Part shown: positions 34,139 through 44,787 of the stretch, one piece after another
How positions within the stretch are numbered: the stretch's first letter is position 1
Layout of the letters: every line of letters starts with the position of its first letter
Assembly (NCBI GenBank): GCA_037042185.1
Contig: JAXQJY010000031.1
Span: forward strand, 1,798,001 to 1,862,000
Length of the DNA: 64,000 nt
Direction: 5' to 3'
Source: Sordariomycetes sp. S80-01Y
Taxonomy: Eukaryota; Ascomycota; Sordariomycetes
Notes under the pieces: model-generated
What the model was told of the DNA's origin: nothing
Databases searched by the model: none
The model's input: only the letters and a program-made list of their open reading frames with translations
Program-made: the position numbers and the translations under genes

Positions 34139-34283
34139 CGCGTTCACTTGTCTTATGCTTTATGGGCGCCTCAGACTCCTTGAGCTGCCATCATCGTAAT
34201 TCTGTCCTCTTCGAGTGCTATCTTTGCGAGCTCAAGCTTAGGGCTAGGCCTCTTGGGCAGAGCTACCTTTACAAATAAGGACA

Positions 34284-34309
34284 TGCGATCGCGGAAGCGG
34301 GCGATCGCA
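34284..34309. repeat. 9-bp inverted repeat built on two GCGATCGC palindromes
   Basis: TGCGATCGC at 34284-34292 and GCGATCGCA at 34301-34309, 8-nt spacer. It lies about 430 bp upstream of the paralogue B start, so it could be an operator-like site. Confidence 0.6.
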
Positions 34310-35455
34310 GGACAATGTCTTAATGTCGCCATCCGTAAGAGATCCCGCACGATAAGCGAAAACGAGTTCCAATACGTCCCTGATCATCGGAGTCAGTGGC
34401 TAAGCTGCAAACAGCTTCGTTGAGCCGGCGGCAAACCACCCACAGCCGAGAAGTCTCTACAGTTTGAACGGTGACCTATGGATTCTTCAGCAAAGATGAG
34501 AACTGTTCGGCTATTGGAGGGATAACTATGAATATTGAGCCTGCGAACTAAGTAGAACGTGGCAGCCAGGTCTTGCACGTATTGGGCCCGGCCGGTACAG
34601 GGCGAGCGAGCGGTGAGAGGTGGTCCAGATGGCCAGATCACTCCTCAATGGTGGTCTCATCGCGCGAGCGAACAGGGGAAAGCTGCGGATCATCGGAGGA
34701 GGTCATGTCTGAAAGGACAAGAGAGCGGTGTCTTCGAGCCAGGCTGAGATGGCGACGTGCCAGGCGGAGGCTGTCGACAAGCGCAACCGAAGGACCAGCC
34801 AGGATGCAAATGGCAAAATGATAGGTCTGATTTAGGTTGATTGCCTGCGTCATCTTGTACAACTGACTCTGGGGTGTCTGTCTCTGGGATCCAGGCGTCC
34901 GGATGGACTGGGTGTGGAGATGCGTCGGCTCGAGAGGGAAATGTCTGGAGGGCAACATAGAGGTAGACGGTGTGAGTGTCTGGCCACAAGGCAGCAGTTC
35001 AACTGGGGGATGGGAGAGTGCTGGGTTGCAATTCTTACGGCTCACTGAGGACCTTGTGCAAATTGGTTACAATTTAGCCGGACATATGGAATCTATAGCG
35101 GTAGAAATGACAAACACCCGTTTCTCTTTCACACTGCCCCTGGCCAGAAGGACGATCGCACGAAAGCTTGGCAACAACACACTTGGACGCTATTGACAGG
35201 ACACCCCCAACCAGAAAGAACCAAGCCTTAGAGCTCTAACCCTCTTTTGTGCGCTTGGAGACTTAAGAAACCAGCCTTGAGTCGCGCCTCGCAGCTCTTC
35301 CCGGGAGGCAATGTCTCGCATCGGCAACCTATTGGTGAACCCTCCAAGCCTCCATACCCGATCCCTGACTCGTTTTATTTTCACCTCGAATGCTCTGGCT
35401 CCGCATTCAGTCCCATCGACATTGCCCCGTGGAGGTCACTCCCCGCCGGGTCCCA

Positions 35456-35821
35456 TCAAGACCTATCCTCCTTGCAGCCGTGGCAGACGGTGTGGTAGCA
35501 AAAGGTATCCGGACTCCCCTTCTTCTTGTGTCTGCACCACCGGCTCGTGTTTCTGCCCCTCTTGCACCGGCAGCAAACCCACCTGCCCCTCAGGTCCGCC
35601 AGGCGACAGCCCCCGCTGGTACACTCGGGGGCGGGGAGGCAGTTGCCTGAGGAGCAGACGGCGGACGCGCTGGGGTCGACGAAGACCTGGGAGCAGGGGG
35701 AAGCCTGGCCCGTCATGGGGTTGAGGGTCGCCATGGAGCACCAGGAGAACTGCTCCTGATATTCTGTGGGACGGTTGCAGGGGTGGACGTGGTGGTGGTG
35801 GAGGTAGAAGGCGATGCACAT
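35456..35821 (-). CDS. Cys-rich family protein C (unknown, putative zinc-binding)
   Basis: 121 residues starting MCIAFYLHHHHVHPC. Conserved positions: C2, C15, C28, C43, C56, C67-x4-C72-x8-W81-x-C83-C84-x-C86-x9-C96, and C108-x-H110-x2-C113-x2-C116, ending five residues later. The core spacing equals that of A and B, while the N-terminal cysteines are more widely spaced, with an added His run at residues 8-13. There is no signal peptide. The sequence between Cys positions has diverged strongly from A and B, so the duplication is old or evolution is fast. Function unknown. Confidence 0.65.
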   Translation of the reverse strand: MCIAFYLHHHHVHPCNRPTEYQEQFSWCSMATLNPMTGQASPCSQVFVDPSASAVCSSGNCLPAPECTSGGCRLADLRGRWVCCRCKRGRNTSRWCRHKKKGSPDTFCYHTVCHGCKEDRS

Positions 35822-38689
35822 CTTGGGGGTGGCCGGCCCTCGAGGGCTTGAGCGACCTAGGCGGGGAGAGAAAGCTATCCTGGACTGGAGGGAGGCGCTC
35901 CGTGATGCGGCCGAGATGTGATAGCTCAGGGGAGGCGTGTTGTACCTGGGCTCGTACTTGGCTGATGTGTCTCGGGCTACTGCTGTTGCGCCGGCTGGGA
36001 TAGGGTTGCGCAGGCTCGAGTTGACACTTGACGATTGTGCTGGGAGGGGTTTTATTCGTATGTCAGAGGGGCTGATAAATTGACAGCTGCTTCTCGTATT
36101 TGACGGATCTTTGAGAGTTGCGACTTTGCGGTGAGGCGCTGGCGTGGTGACCGGCAGTGCTGGCGGGAGGAGACGTAGGTACCCGTCTCAGGGGCTGGGG
36201 GCAAGCAGATGGCAGAGTTTTCCTCGACTCAAAGCTAGACGCCTGGTCTTTGGCTGTTCGAGTAGAGTGCTCTGAGAGAAGATTTGACTATGAGGTATAG
36301 CTAGCCTCTTGGGAAATTGGTCCTGTGTGGCTTCGCGGTAGATATTCAAGTGGCGTCTGAGGTCTTTCGCCCAGCAAAGCATAGCGCGAAGAGTCTGGGG
36401 CAGTCAGTGATCAGCACAGAAACCCCAGTCTGCGAAACTAGACGTCTTTGCCCTCGTCTTATGAGTCTATTCCAACGTGGTCGCGGGGTTGCAGCTTTGC
36501 CGGATCCTCAGCCGTCGTTTCAACTCTCGAGTCGCGGTGCGACTTGCGGGCCGTGGGGACGTCTGACTCTGCAACTCGAGGGCTTTCTCCGGAAACAACG
36601 AATGGCTCTCTCGGGGGTAACAGGGAGCTGCTGTGCGCTGCCAGAATGTCTGATACTGCAAGTCTCTGTGGGCTGGCCCGCTGTCGGCTCTGCGTCTGTC
36701 GCGGGGGAGGCTGTCGAGCGAGCGTTCGTGATGTTGATGAGTAGGAGTCATCTCCAGAACCGCCGCGACCATTCCATCTTATACCCAATCGCCTCAGCCG
36801 CCAGTTGTGATTCCCATCGCAGCCCTGGACGTACCGGCGCCTCTCATGGTCAGCCCTCGTCCTCAACACCCTCGGGTCATCTCGCTCAGCGTTCACATCA
36901 ACCTCGTCTCGTCCGGTATCCATCTAAGCCATGTCCAACCCACCCTTGTGACAAGAAGCGCGCAGCTTCCTGCATAGTTTGCACGTGGCGTTCGCATGGT
37001 CTGGCGCCGCTGTGACGGCCAGTTGGGCCGCGCGGGCGTGGGATGGTGAGACGAGAGGACGAGGGAATTCTGAGACATCGTCCAGACTGTGAGCACCGTG
37101 ACGTATATTCGGGCCTCAGACGACGGGCGGTTTTCGAATAGAGTGGTCTTGGAGTAACAAGCGCGCAACCAAGCGAGCGGGCCGGTTCGGATGAAGGCGA
37201 TGGAGTCCAGCCGTAGCTTAATAGACCGGAACCGTTCCTCGTAACAGAAGTTACTCTCGGAGCAGAAGAAAGCCTCTATTGGTCGTTGCTCATCCGTCGG
37301 CGAGCCGTCGTGAGCCAAGGCAACCCCGTGCAACGGAAGCTTCAATATTCTTCTGGAAGGTTTCCTGGTCGACGAAGCTTGGGTAACCAAAGACGGATGA
37401 CAACGTGAGGTCTGTCCGCACTAAGGACCGAATGTGCTCGTCGGTGCTGTTCCTGTCATTCGGCGCCGGCATGACCCCTGAAAGTCCGGACGAGAATAGG
37501 GGTTGCCGCTCGCTTGGCTCCGAGGCCGTTAAGAAGCGGCCGCTTGCGAGACGTAATTGTGCTGCTGTAAATGTGACAGGCAGTGCAGGAGGACCGGTCC
37601 AGGTGCTCCGAGGGGAATGTTGACGTAGGCCAACCCAGACCCTCATGGCTACAGGGGTTTCGTGGAAGTGAGGACCTTCGAGGTCCGCACGCCGTGCAAT
37701 CACGCTGGAACCACAGTGAGCACACACGGAATGCCAGGCCAGCGGAAACGACATTGGTGCGAACTGGCCGTTTCCTACCGTCTTGTCAGTGAACAATGAG
37801 TATGGTCTGGCCGCAGAGCTGTCGCTGCCGAAGTGTCAACATTGCTAACACCGTGCGTGCAGTTGTACGGTGACAGTAGAATGCGCAGGCCGGGCTTGTG
37901 CATGCTTAACAGGCTACTGCAAGCAGAGTTCGTCCGATCAAGGGGCTCCTAGTCCGTCACCGTTGCTTGGTGGCACAACAACGTGCACCGCGTCTCGAGA
38001 CAAGGGCTCGGGCTCGCGACGTTTTGGTAGTTCTTATGAAGGATGCAGCTCTCACGCTCTCCGTCTGCATGGAAAACGGCACGTCCGGGGAAACCCACGT
38101 GGTGTCACTCAGGGGTCCCTTTGAAGCGAAGGCTGATACCAGGGGCGTCGACAGCAGGAAAGCAACTCTGTTGGGTCAGCGATGGATAGTCAGGGAGTTC
38201 TCACAGAGCGAGGGGCATGGCTTCAACGACCGACCCGAGATTTGCAATAATGGTGCCGTTCGTGGGCTTTACGACTTCCTTCTCCAGCCTGCCATACGTT
38301 TGATCCTGGAAAACCCATGCTGCATGAACCTGCCGGCGCTTCGGCGGACCATGCATGAGCGTCAATTAAGACATGCTTGGGACGAATGTTCCCCCATCGG
38401 TTGCACAGGCGCAAGTCCCTACCAAGGTAGTCTGTACGACTTCGTTCCGCTACCGGCGAGGTACCCGTAACAGGAGAACGCCGAAATCCTAGCACGGCGT
38501 CGGTCCCATTGGACCCGTGGGCAAGGAACCTTTGTTAAGCAACCGTGAAGTTAGGCGAAGGAAAGCGAAGAGGAGAGCTTCAAGTGAATGTGAAACAAGT
38601 GTTTATTGTAACGCCGGTTTTGCCAGTACGGCAATGCCCAAGATATCCAAAACGCCTTACATGCTGTACATTGGCAATCGTAACGTGGC
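35822..38689. other. 2.9-kb stretch without supported genes, right edge of the island
   Basis: Several medium-length frames occur on both strands (for example 36317-37015 plus, 36459-36923 minus, 37290-37796 minus, 37967-38470 plus) but overlap each other and show no domain or credible exon chain. A minus-strand frame near 36940-37080 has one C-x2-C-x6-C, half of a zinc cluster, and then stops; probably chance. A diverged or decayed gene cannot be excluded. Confidence 0.35.
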
Positions 38690-40102
38690 TCAAAACCTGG
38701 GGATTATCAGTCGCTGTCTGCATTAAGGTTGCCGCAAGGTATACTGACCTTATCTCATATGATCCAGCTCTCGTCATGTAACGCACCCACTTGACACTTG
38801 AGTAGTTGTTCTTCTCAAACACCTTGAGGTACCGAACCAGCAGCCCGGAGCTCGTAAACATGAGCAGGCTGAAGTTCATGCTCAGGGGCGGCCTGCTCCA
38901 AGCACGCTGGTTGGTCATACTCGTAAGCAAGGCCTCTGCGCTGAGCACAAACTCGCTTTGGCCAGTGAAGCGGGAGATCTTCCAGACAATGACGTTTTCC
39001 GACGGCTCGTACTTGGCCTTGCCGTTTGTGCAGCGCTCAATGATCTTGGCAGTGTTCAGTGGCGTTGGAATTTTAATGACGACGTTGGTTGCAAAGAGCT
39101 TGGGACCGAAGTTGGCCTTCACACCGATGCTGTACTCGACCTTGGACCGGCCAACCTCATTGACAATAGCGTGGACCTTGAAAGGCAGGTTGACGTTCTC
39201 CGTGGCTCGATAGCGCATCAGCTCGAATTCGCCGTCTGGGGGCACGAAGCTGATGATTCGGTCCGTGTCAAACTTGCCCAACTTGACGCACTGGTGGAAC
39301 TGACAGTCCTCCAACGTCACACTGCCAGCTGCGGCCTTGGTAGCCTTGGTGCCCATGCGGTTCCCGCTAGGAAGGGTGTGGAGACCATCGTTATCGAGGA
39401 GGAGACGGTCGTTCAGGCCGAACTTGCACTCGGGCGTGCCTGAGAGATAGGCGCGCATCACGATCTGACCGCTGACATCGGCGCGCAGAACAGCTCCGGT
39501 GGCTGACATGAGGAGGTTAATGTCCTCAATGACGTCGACGAATGCCTCGTTCTTGCGATACTTGACATCTGCTTTCCGCCACGACAGCGCGCCGGTGGCT
39601 TGCATGGTGATCTTGGAGGTGTCTTCGGGCCGCGACTCGGACTTGACGCCTTCTGTGGTGATGTACATTTTCAGGGTATCGGTCTCGGTGTTTTGCGGGT
39701 AGCCAAAGTCGATGATTTCTGGTCAAGTCAGCAGCAATTCTTACAAGTTGATGTTTACGCCGTACCGTCCAACAGCTCGTAAACAAGAACAAAGTTGTTT
39801 TTGACAGCCTCCTCGTCGAATTTGCCAAAGTATCCCTTTCCAAGCTGAATCAAGCGGTACAAGAACTCGAAGACAAGCGCAGCATTGGCGTTGCTCTTGG
39901 TAATAGCCACCAGGTATATGTTCTCGTGCTTGACATGGCTGAAGGTGGTGCTGCCCAGCGTCAAGATGGGCGACCGAACCTGCGCATTGGAAATGACCTG
40001 GATGCGGAAGACATCGGCGAGGCGCGGGCGGCAGTCGTTGCGAAAGGCGCGGAAGATGAGGTTCTCGCCCTTCTGATTGAAGATGAGGACGCCTGATAGC
40101 AT
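38690..40102 (-). CDS. apm4: AP-2 clathrin adaptor complex mu subunit
   Basis: Three exons (39766-40102, 38749-39718, 38690-38696) give 437 residues, the normal length. The N-terminal longin-like domain begins MLSGVLIFNQKGENLI. Splicing of the 47-nt intron 39719-39765 restores the family block ELLDEIIDFGYPQNTE. The C-terminal mu-homology domain spans about residues 175-437 and binds tyrosine-based cargo signals. The last intron (38697-38748) leaves a final coding exon of 7 nt that supplies the last two residues (RF) and the stop, completing the conserved WVRYMTRAGSYEIRF end. The unspliced frame would add about 40 unrelated residues. Role: clathrin-mediated endocytosis and polar growth. Confidence 0.95.
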
Positions 40103-40735
40103 GATGGCGGTGCGCGGCCGGATGCGCCTCGAGCCTTAGTCGCGATCGGGGGGTTGGAGGGGAACAGCACCAGCTTCGTTGAAGGCTCGAAGTCGGTCGC
40201 GATATGGTGGGGAGCTGCTGATTGACAGGGGGTAATAAGGGGTGGGACCCTTTTGGGGGACGCTGCAGTGGGCGAGTCATGGTGCGCTATCGCGCCTGGA
40301 AGGCCCGGAGCCGGAGTTTCTATTCGGCGCTGTTCACATCCTTACACAACCCCTTTTGTGTCATCTCAGCTGAACAGGGGAGGATCACAGTATGTGAAAA
40401 CTCTCATTAAAAGATTGGAGATATCCATGGTTTAGGGATCGATTGAGGGGGAGTAAGGCATCAACTCGTCAGCCTTGAAGCACTACTCGCAAATCTGTTA
40501 GTGGCGCGGCACCGCCGTTAGTGGCGCTGGTGCCCAGTGGCGCCCTGCAGACGCTATTAACCGCGTCACCAAATTGCGGCGAGACATCCATCCATAGATC
40601 ACCATCGCCTCTTGTCGACCTCATCTCCCATTTCTCGTCACTCATCCATTCTCAATCGCCTCTTTTCACTTTGCTCACCATCCAACGCGATGCATCGGTG
40701 AGGCTCGGCGCAAGTCATTGTCACTGTCCGCCGTC
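40103..40735. promoter_or_regulatory. bidirectional promoter of AP-2 mu and the PLD-family gene
   Basis: A 633-bp spacer between two divergent start codons. No gene is supported. Confidence 0.45.
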
Positions 40736-42184
40736 ATGGCCTCGCATGCCGACTTTCCGGAGTCCTTCGTCACCCCCTGGACGGCGCGGCTCCGAGCTCA
40801 CCGAGATGAGCAGCTCGACGACTTTCCTTGCTACTATGTCTCGAGACCCGAGTCCTTGATCACGACAAGCATTCCAAGAGCTCTCTATGTCGGCACGGGC
40901 CACAGCATTTTCCTTCGTGCATTGCTTCCCGCCATACTCAACGCCAAGCACTCGGTGCACTTTGTCACCTGCTACTGGGCTGAGTCGCCAACTTTAGATT
41001 CGTTCAAGGAGGCTCTCGAGAAGCTGGTGGAGGCCCGTTTGAACGACCCAGAAACCGGAGCGTCGTCTTTGAAGATCACCATTGGCTTCTCGTCAAGTGG
41101 TCTCTTCCAAAAGCTGCTCCACACCTCGTCTCGAGATGGCCGTGTCTATCCCGCATCAAGCTGGGGCAAGCTGGGACTTCCTGATGAATCGACGCTCCAG
41201 AACGCCGGCATTGAATTGACGGTCAAGAGTTTGTTCTTTACGCCTTTCAGTGTCATGCATCCAAAGTACCTCCTCGTTGACGGAGCCAAGGCCTGGATTC
41301 CAAGTTGCAATGTCAGTTGGGAGAGGTGGTTTGAGGGCTGCGTCGAGGTCGAGGGCGCTGTTGTCCCGGATCTGATGCGCTTCCACGACAATGTCTGGGG
41401 AGCGGAGGGCTCAACCGACTCGTTCCCGATGAGAAGGCAGTCGTCGGCGACCCTCCAGGCACCCAACAACCGCTCTAAGAGAGCATCACTCCATTCTGGC
41501 GGCATGGATCTGTCAGCAACACAGGCGCTCAAGTTCTCAGCTACGGTACCCGTGCCGACAATATTCCTCCCCTCATCGCATCATCGGAATCCTCGCTTCA
41601 GCTTCTTCCCCTTCCTGTCGCAGTCGAAACCACCCATGACGCCTCTCAACGCTGCACTCTTGACGCTCTTCGAGAATGCTCAGCGGAGCATCCACATCGT
41701 GACGCCGAACGTGACCTCATGGCCGGTCATGGATGCCTTGCTGAGCGCGCTGGCAAGAGGTGTCGACGTCCAGATCAGGACCAGCAAAAGCATGATGGTG
41801 ATCGAGCAACTCGTCACTGCCGGCACCACGACTTCCTGGTGCTTGAATAGATTCATCCAGAAGTACAAAAAGATGTTTCTGAACGCCAAGCCCGACCCCG
41901 AAGCACCGAGCCAGGGTGCCGGAAGACTCGAGATTCTCTACTACCATTCTTTGGAAAGCAGGCAGGGCGAAGAAGACGAGCCCGTCCTGAGTCACTTCAA
42001 GATGACCATGGTGGACGAGGAGTTCGTGGTGCTCGGCTCCGGAAACCTAGACCGCGCAAGCTGGTGGACGAGCCAGGAGATCGGCTTGTTGTTCCACGTG
42101 CCAGACTTCGAGGGCAAGCAGCTGTGGGAGGGTGTGCTCGAGAAGCGGGCAGAGGTTGTCTTTCGATCGCAGGACCTTTACTAA
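40736..42184 (+). CDS. phospholipase D superfamily protein (two HKD motifs)
   Basis: 482 residues, no intron seen, ATG in a GTCATGG context. The two catalytic motifs are H175-x-K177-x4-D182 (HPKYLLVDG) and H420-x-K422-x4-D427 (HFKMTMVD), each followed by the Asn/Ser-containing strand (SCNVSW; GSGNLDRASW). Two HKD halves form one active site that works through a phosphohistidine intermediate. No PX or PH domain is present, unlike classic fungal PLD1, and no signal peptide, so it belongs to the small PLD-like group. It may act on phospholipids such as cardiolipin or phosphatidylglycerol, or on another phosphodiester; the substrate is not evident. Confidence 0.88.
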   Translation: MASHADFPESFVTPWTARLRAHRDEQLDDFPCYYVSRPESLITTSIPRALYVGTGHSIFLRALLPAILNAKHSVHFVTCYWAESPTLDSFKEALEKLVEARLNDPETGASSLKITIGFSSSGLFQKLLHTSSRDGRVYPASSWGKLGLPDESTLQNAGIELTVKSLFFTPFSVMHPKYLLVDGAKAWIPSCNVSWERWFEGCVEVEGAVVPDLMRFHDNVWGAEGSTDSFPMRRQSSATLQAPNNRSKRASLHSGGMDLSATQALKFSATVPVPTIFLPSSHHRNPRFSFFPFLSQSKPPMTPLNAALLTLFENAQRSIHIVTPNVTSWPVMDALLSALARGVDVQIRTSKSMMVIEQLVTAGTTTSWCLNRFIQKYKKMFLNAKPDPEAPSQGAGRLEILYYHSLESRQGEEDEPVLSHFKMTMVDEEFVVLGSGNLDRASWWTSQEIGLLFHVPDFEGKQLWEGVLEKRAEVVFRSQDLY

Positions 42185-43021
42185 TCGTCGGACCGAACGC
42201 CCGACCACATAGACGTTCGCTGTAAGCTATTGTATAGGATTAGCAAGCGATACCACCCTTACTTAGACTCGTAACACAGTTTCCATTGTTGGTTAGACCA
42301 CACAGATTCCCCTCCCTTACAATACGATTACTACTAGTAAACAGGACCCCGACCTCTTGCAACAGGAGGGGCTGCACTCCGGATCTCATTGTGGGACTCC
42401 GAAGCTCCGTGTCGAAGACAGCATCGGTCTCGGAATGTAGGAGGTGGGGCCGGACGACCGAGTTGGAGATACCACCTTGCTTCGTCATGGGTGAGGCCAC
42501 TCCCAAGATACTCGACCATGACGAGCCTAATGTGCAGTCTTGACCCTTGGAGAAGACCATGAAAGGATCCTTCGACCTTCGGAAAATATTTGAAATCAAT
42601 GCCCTAACTCAATGGAAGTGGCAGTGCTGCATTGATCATCCTATAACGTTATCACCCCCCGATCGAGGCACTAGATCCACCCGCCACGGCCCAGGTCCAC
42701 AGTCTAGCGGGATGACGCCATGACTGCCCTCGATGTATGGAGTACGGAGTGTCCTAGAAGAATCTTATGGAGTAGTGGCCTCGGCATTGAGCTTTTCACC
42801 CTAGGCCGACGCTTGGTAAAGCAAGATGAGCTCACCAAGACGCCATGTCGGAAGTCCAGGGCCGAGCGTTCAAGGCCGAGTGGCCGAACACCCTTTTAAG
42901 ACCCTAGGCCGCCCCAACTTCCTGCTGTAATCCTATCATACAATTCACTATAATACACAGCTATACTTGCTTGTAGATATATCCTTGCTCACATAGACCA
43001 CCCTTGAAAACACAATTCACC
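42185..43021. promoter_or_regulatory. intergenic region and OYE promoter
   Basis: An 837-bp spacer. Includes a CGG-N4-CCG near 42452-42461 that could bind a zinc-cluster regulator, but I found no CGG-N11-CCG copy matching the one at 46188-46204. No gene supported. Confidence 0.35.
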
Positions 43022-44474
43022 ATGGAGCCCAAACGCCAACCCGCCGAGGATGTCAGTCCCGCTCCCCTCGCTCAGCCCCTGCACTTCGCATTCAGCAACA
43101 CAACCGCCCCAAACCGCTTCTTGAAAGGCGCCATGACTGAGCGTCTTTCGAGCTGGCACCCCACAAACCTTCCCCTCCGCGGTGTGCCGAGCCCAGAACT
43201 CGTCAATGTCTACCGTCGCTGGGGCGAAGGCGGCTTCGGCCTCATCCTCACCGGAAACGTCATGATCGAGTACGACCAGCTCGAAGCGGCAGGCAACCCC
43301 ATCATCCCTCGGGACGCCCCGTTTGAAGGCGAGAGGTTCCAGCGCTTCAGCGAGATGGCCAAGCAGGCCAAGAAGGGAGGCAGCTTGGTGCACGCCCAGC
43401 TGAGCCACCCTGGACGCCAGGTCGCTGATCACATCCAGCCGAACCCCATCTCGGCGAGCGATGTGCAGCTGGAGGGAAATGTCATGGGTCAGACCTTTGC
43501 GAAGCCCAGGGCTATGGAGAAGAAGGACTTTGAGGCGGTGATTGAGGGGTTCGCCCACGCTGCCGAGTACTGCCACAAGGCTGGATTTGACGGTGTCCAG
43601 CTGCACGGAGCCCAGTAAGTGTCTCGGAATCTATCCTGATGAACTATATCTGACAAGGCTATAGCGGTTATCTGTTGGCTCAATTCCTGTCCAAGACTAC
43701 CAACAAGCGCACGGATGAGTATGGCGGCTCGGTGCTCAACCGGTCGCGTCTGATCTTCCAGATTTCTGACGCCATCCGCGCCCGCGTCCCTGACCCCTCC
43801 TTCAGCATCGGCATCAAGGTCAACTCCGTTGAGTTCCAGGCCGACGGTTTCACTCCCGAGGACTGCGCCACCCTGGTCGCGGAGCTCGAGAAGCACAAGT
43901 TCGACTATGTTGAGCTGAGCGGTGGAACGTACCAGAGCCTTGCCTTCCAGCACAAGCGGGAGAGCAGCAAGAAGCGGGAGTCCTTCTTCTTGGACTTCGC
44001 CGAGGAGATTGTGAAGAAGCTGGACAAGACCAAGGCGTACGTCACCGGCGGCCTGAGGAGCACCAAGGCCATGGTCGACGCCCTCAAGACTGTCGACGGC
44101 ATTGGCCTGGCCAGACCCGTGACCCACGAGTTCGACCTTCCGAAGAAGATGCTTGAAGGCAAGGTCAAGAGCGCCATCGACACGTTGTTGGATGAGCAGG
44201 ACTTTGGAATCACCAACGTTGCTGCTGGAACTCAGTAAGTGTTCAGCCTCATCCTCACAATTGATAAATATTAACAACTATCAGGATCCGTCTCGTAGGC
44301 AAGGACAAGCAACCGCTTGACCTGAGTCGCGAGGACCACAAGAAGATCTTTGACCAGTCCATGCAACAGTGGGGCGCAATGATGGCGGACAACAGCGACG
44401 GCTCCAAGTATGGCTACGTCGACATCAATGGAGTCAAGCTGGAGCCTTTCGGCACAGCCTACGCCGCAGCTTAA
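43022..44474 (+). CDS. NADH:flavin oxidoreductase, Old Yellow Enzyme family
   Basis: Three exons (43022-43614, 43665-44234, 44285-44474) encode 450 residues; introns of 50 nt each are GT-AG with typical branch sequences. A TIM barrel with FMN-site features is visible: the N-terminal NRFLKGAMTE, HAQLSHPGRQ, the active-site block HGAHGYLLAQFLS (restored by intron 1 removal), then RTDEYGGS and NR, and the phosphate-binding GLARP. It lacks the C-terminal flavodoxin-like and Fe-S domains of bacterial dienoyl-CoA reductases. Such enzymes reduce activated C=C bonds with NAD(P)H, in detoxification or secondary metabolism. It converges on an SDR next to a Zn2Cys6 regulator, suggesting a shared pathway. 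Confidence 0.92.
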
Positions 44475-44787
44475 AGGATGCAATCCAGGATGGACATCCA
44501 TGAACAATTGAGGGAAGCGAATGAGTAAATTCAGAGCGGAGTTTTAGGCCAGGATAAAATGAGTAAATTCACACTAGACGTAATAGTTTTTGGCGATCTC
44601 CCCAAGTCAGTAGACGTGACACTGGCCATTCTTGTCATTCATGAAGTAATTTATTCAAGACCTGGAGACACATGCATCGAACAACAGGTAACCCTGTAAA
44701 TCGGATCTAAGTGCGAACTCTAACATTGTTGCATCCGGCAAAGCAAGAAATTAAACCAAACTAGATCTCTCAGCGACGTGGCTGATA
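44475..44787. other. convergent 3' spacer
   Basis: 313 bp between the OYE and SDR 3' ends. Nothing seen beyond probable 3' UTRs. Confidence 0.4.

Larger units (their letters stand above)
33857..35455. other. spacer between paralogues B and C
   Basis: About 1.6 kb. Contains the promoter region of B (TATA element, 9-bp inverted repeat at 34284-34309) and only weak short frames. Confidence 0.4.

Noticed and set aside
33857-34147. N-terminal extension of Cys-rich protein B from an ATG at 34147
   Set aside because: The ATG overlaps a TATATAAA element, and both paralogues start directly at MC.
36459-37080. Hydrophilic minus-strand frames, with one C-x2-C-x6-C that looks like half a zinc cluster; a possible fourth island gene
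   Set aside because: The half cluster runs into a stop soon after, no second half follows in a spliceable frame, and the core of the Cys-rich family is missing.
37290-37796. 168-codon minus-strand frame
   Set aside because: No domain or start context, and it overlaps other frames of similar length. Cannot be told from chance in GC-rich DNA.
43489-44277. 262-codon minus-strand frame
   Set aside because: Antisense shadow of the OYE gene; crosses its introns and has no domain.
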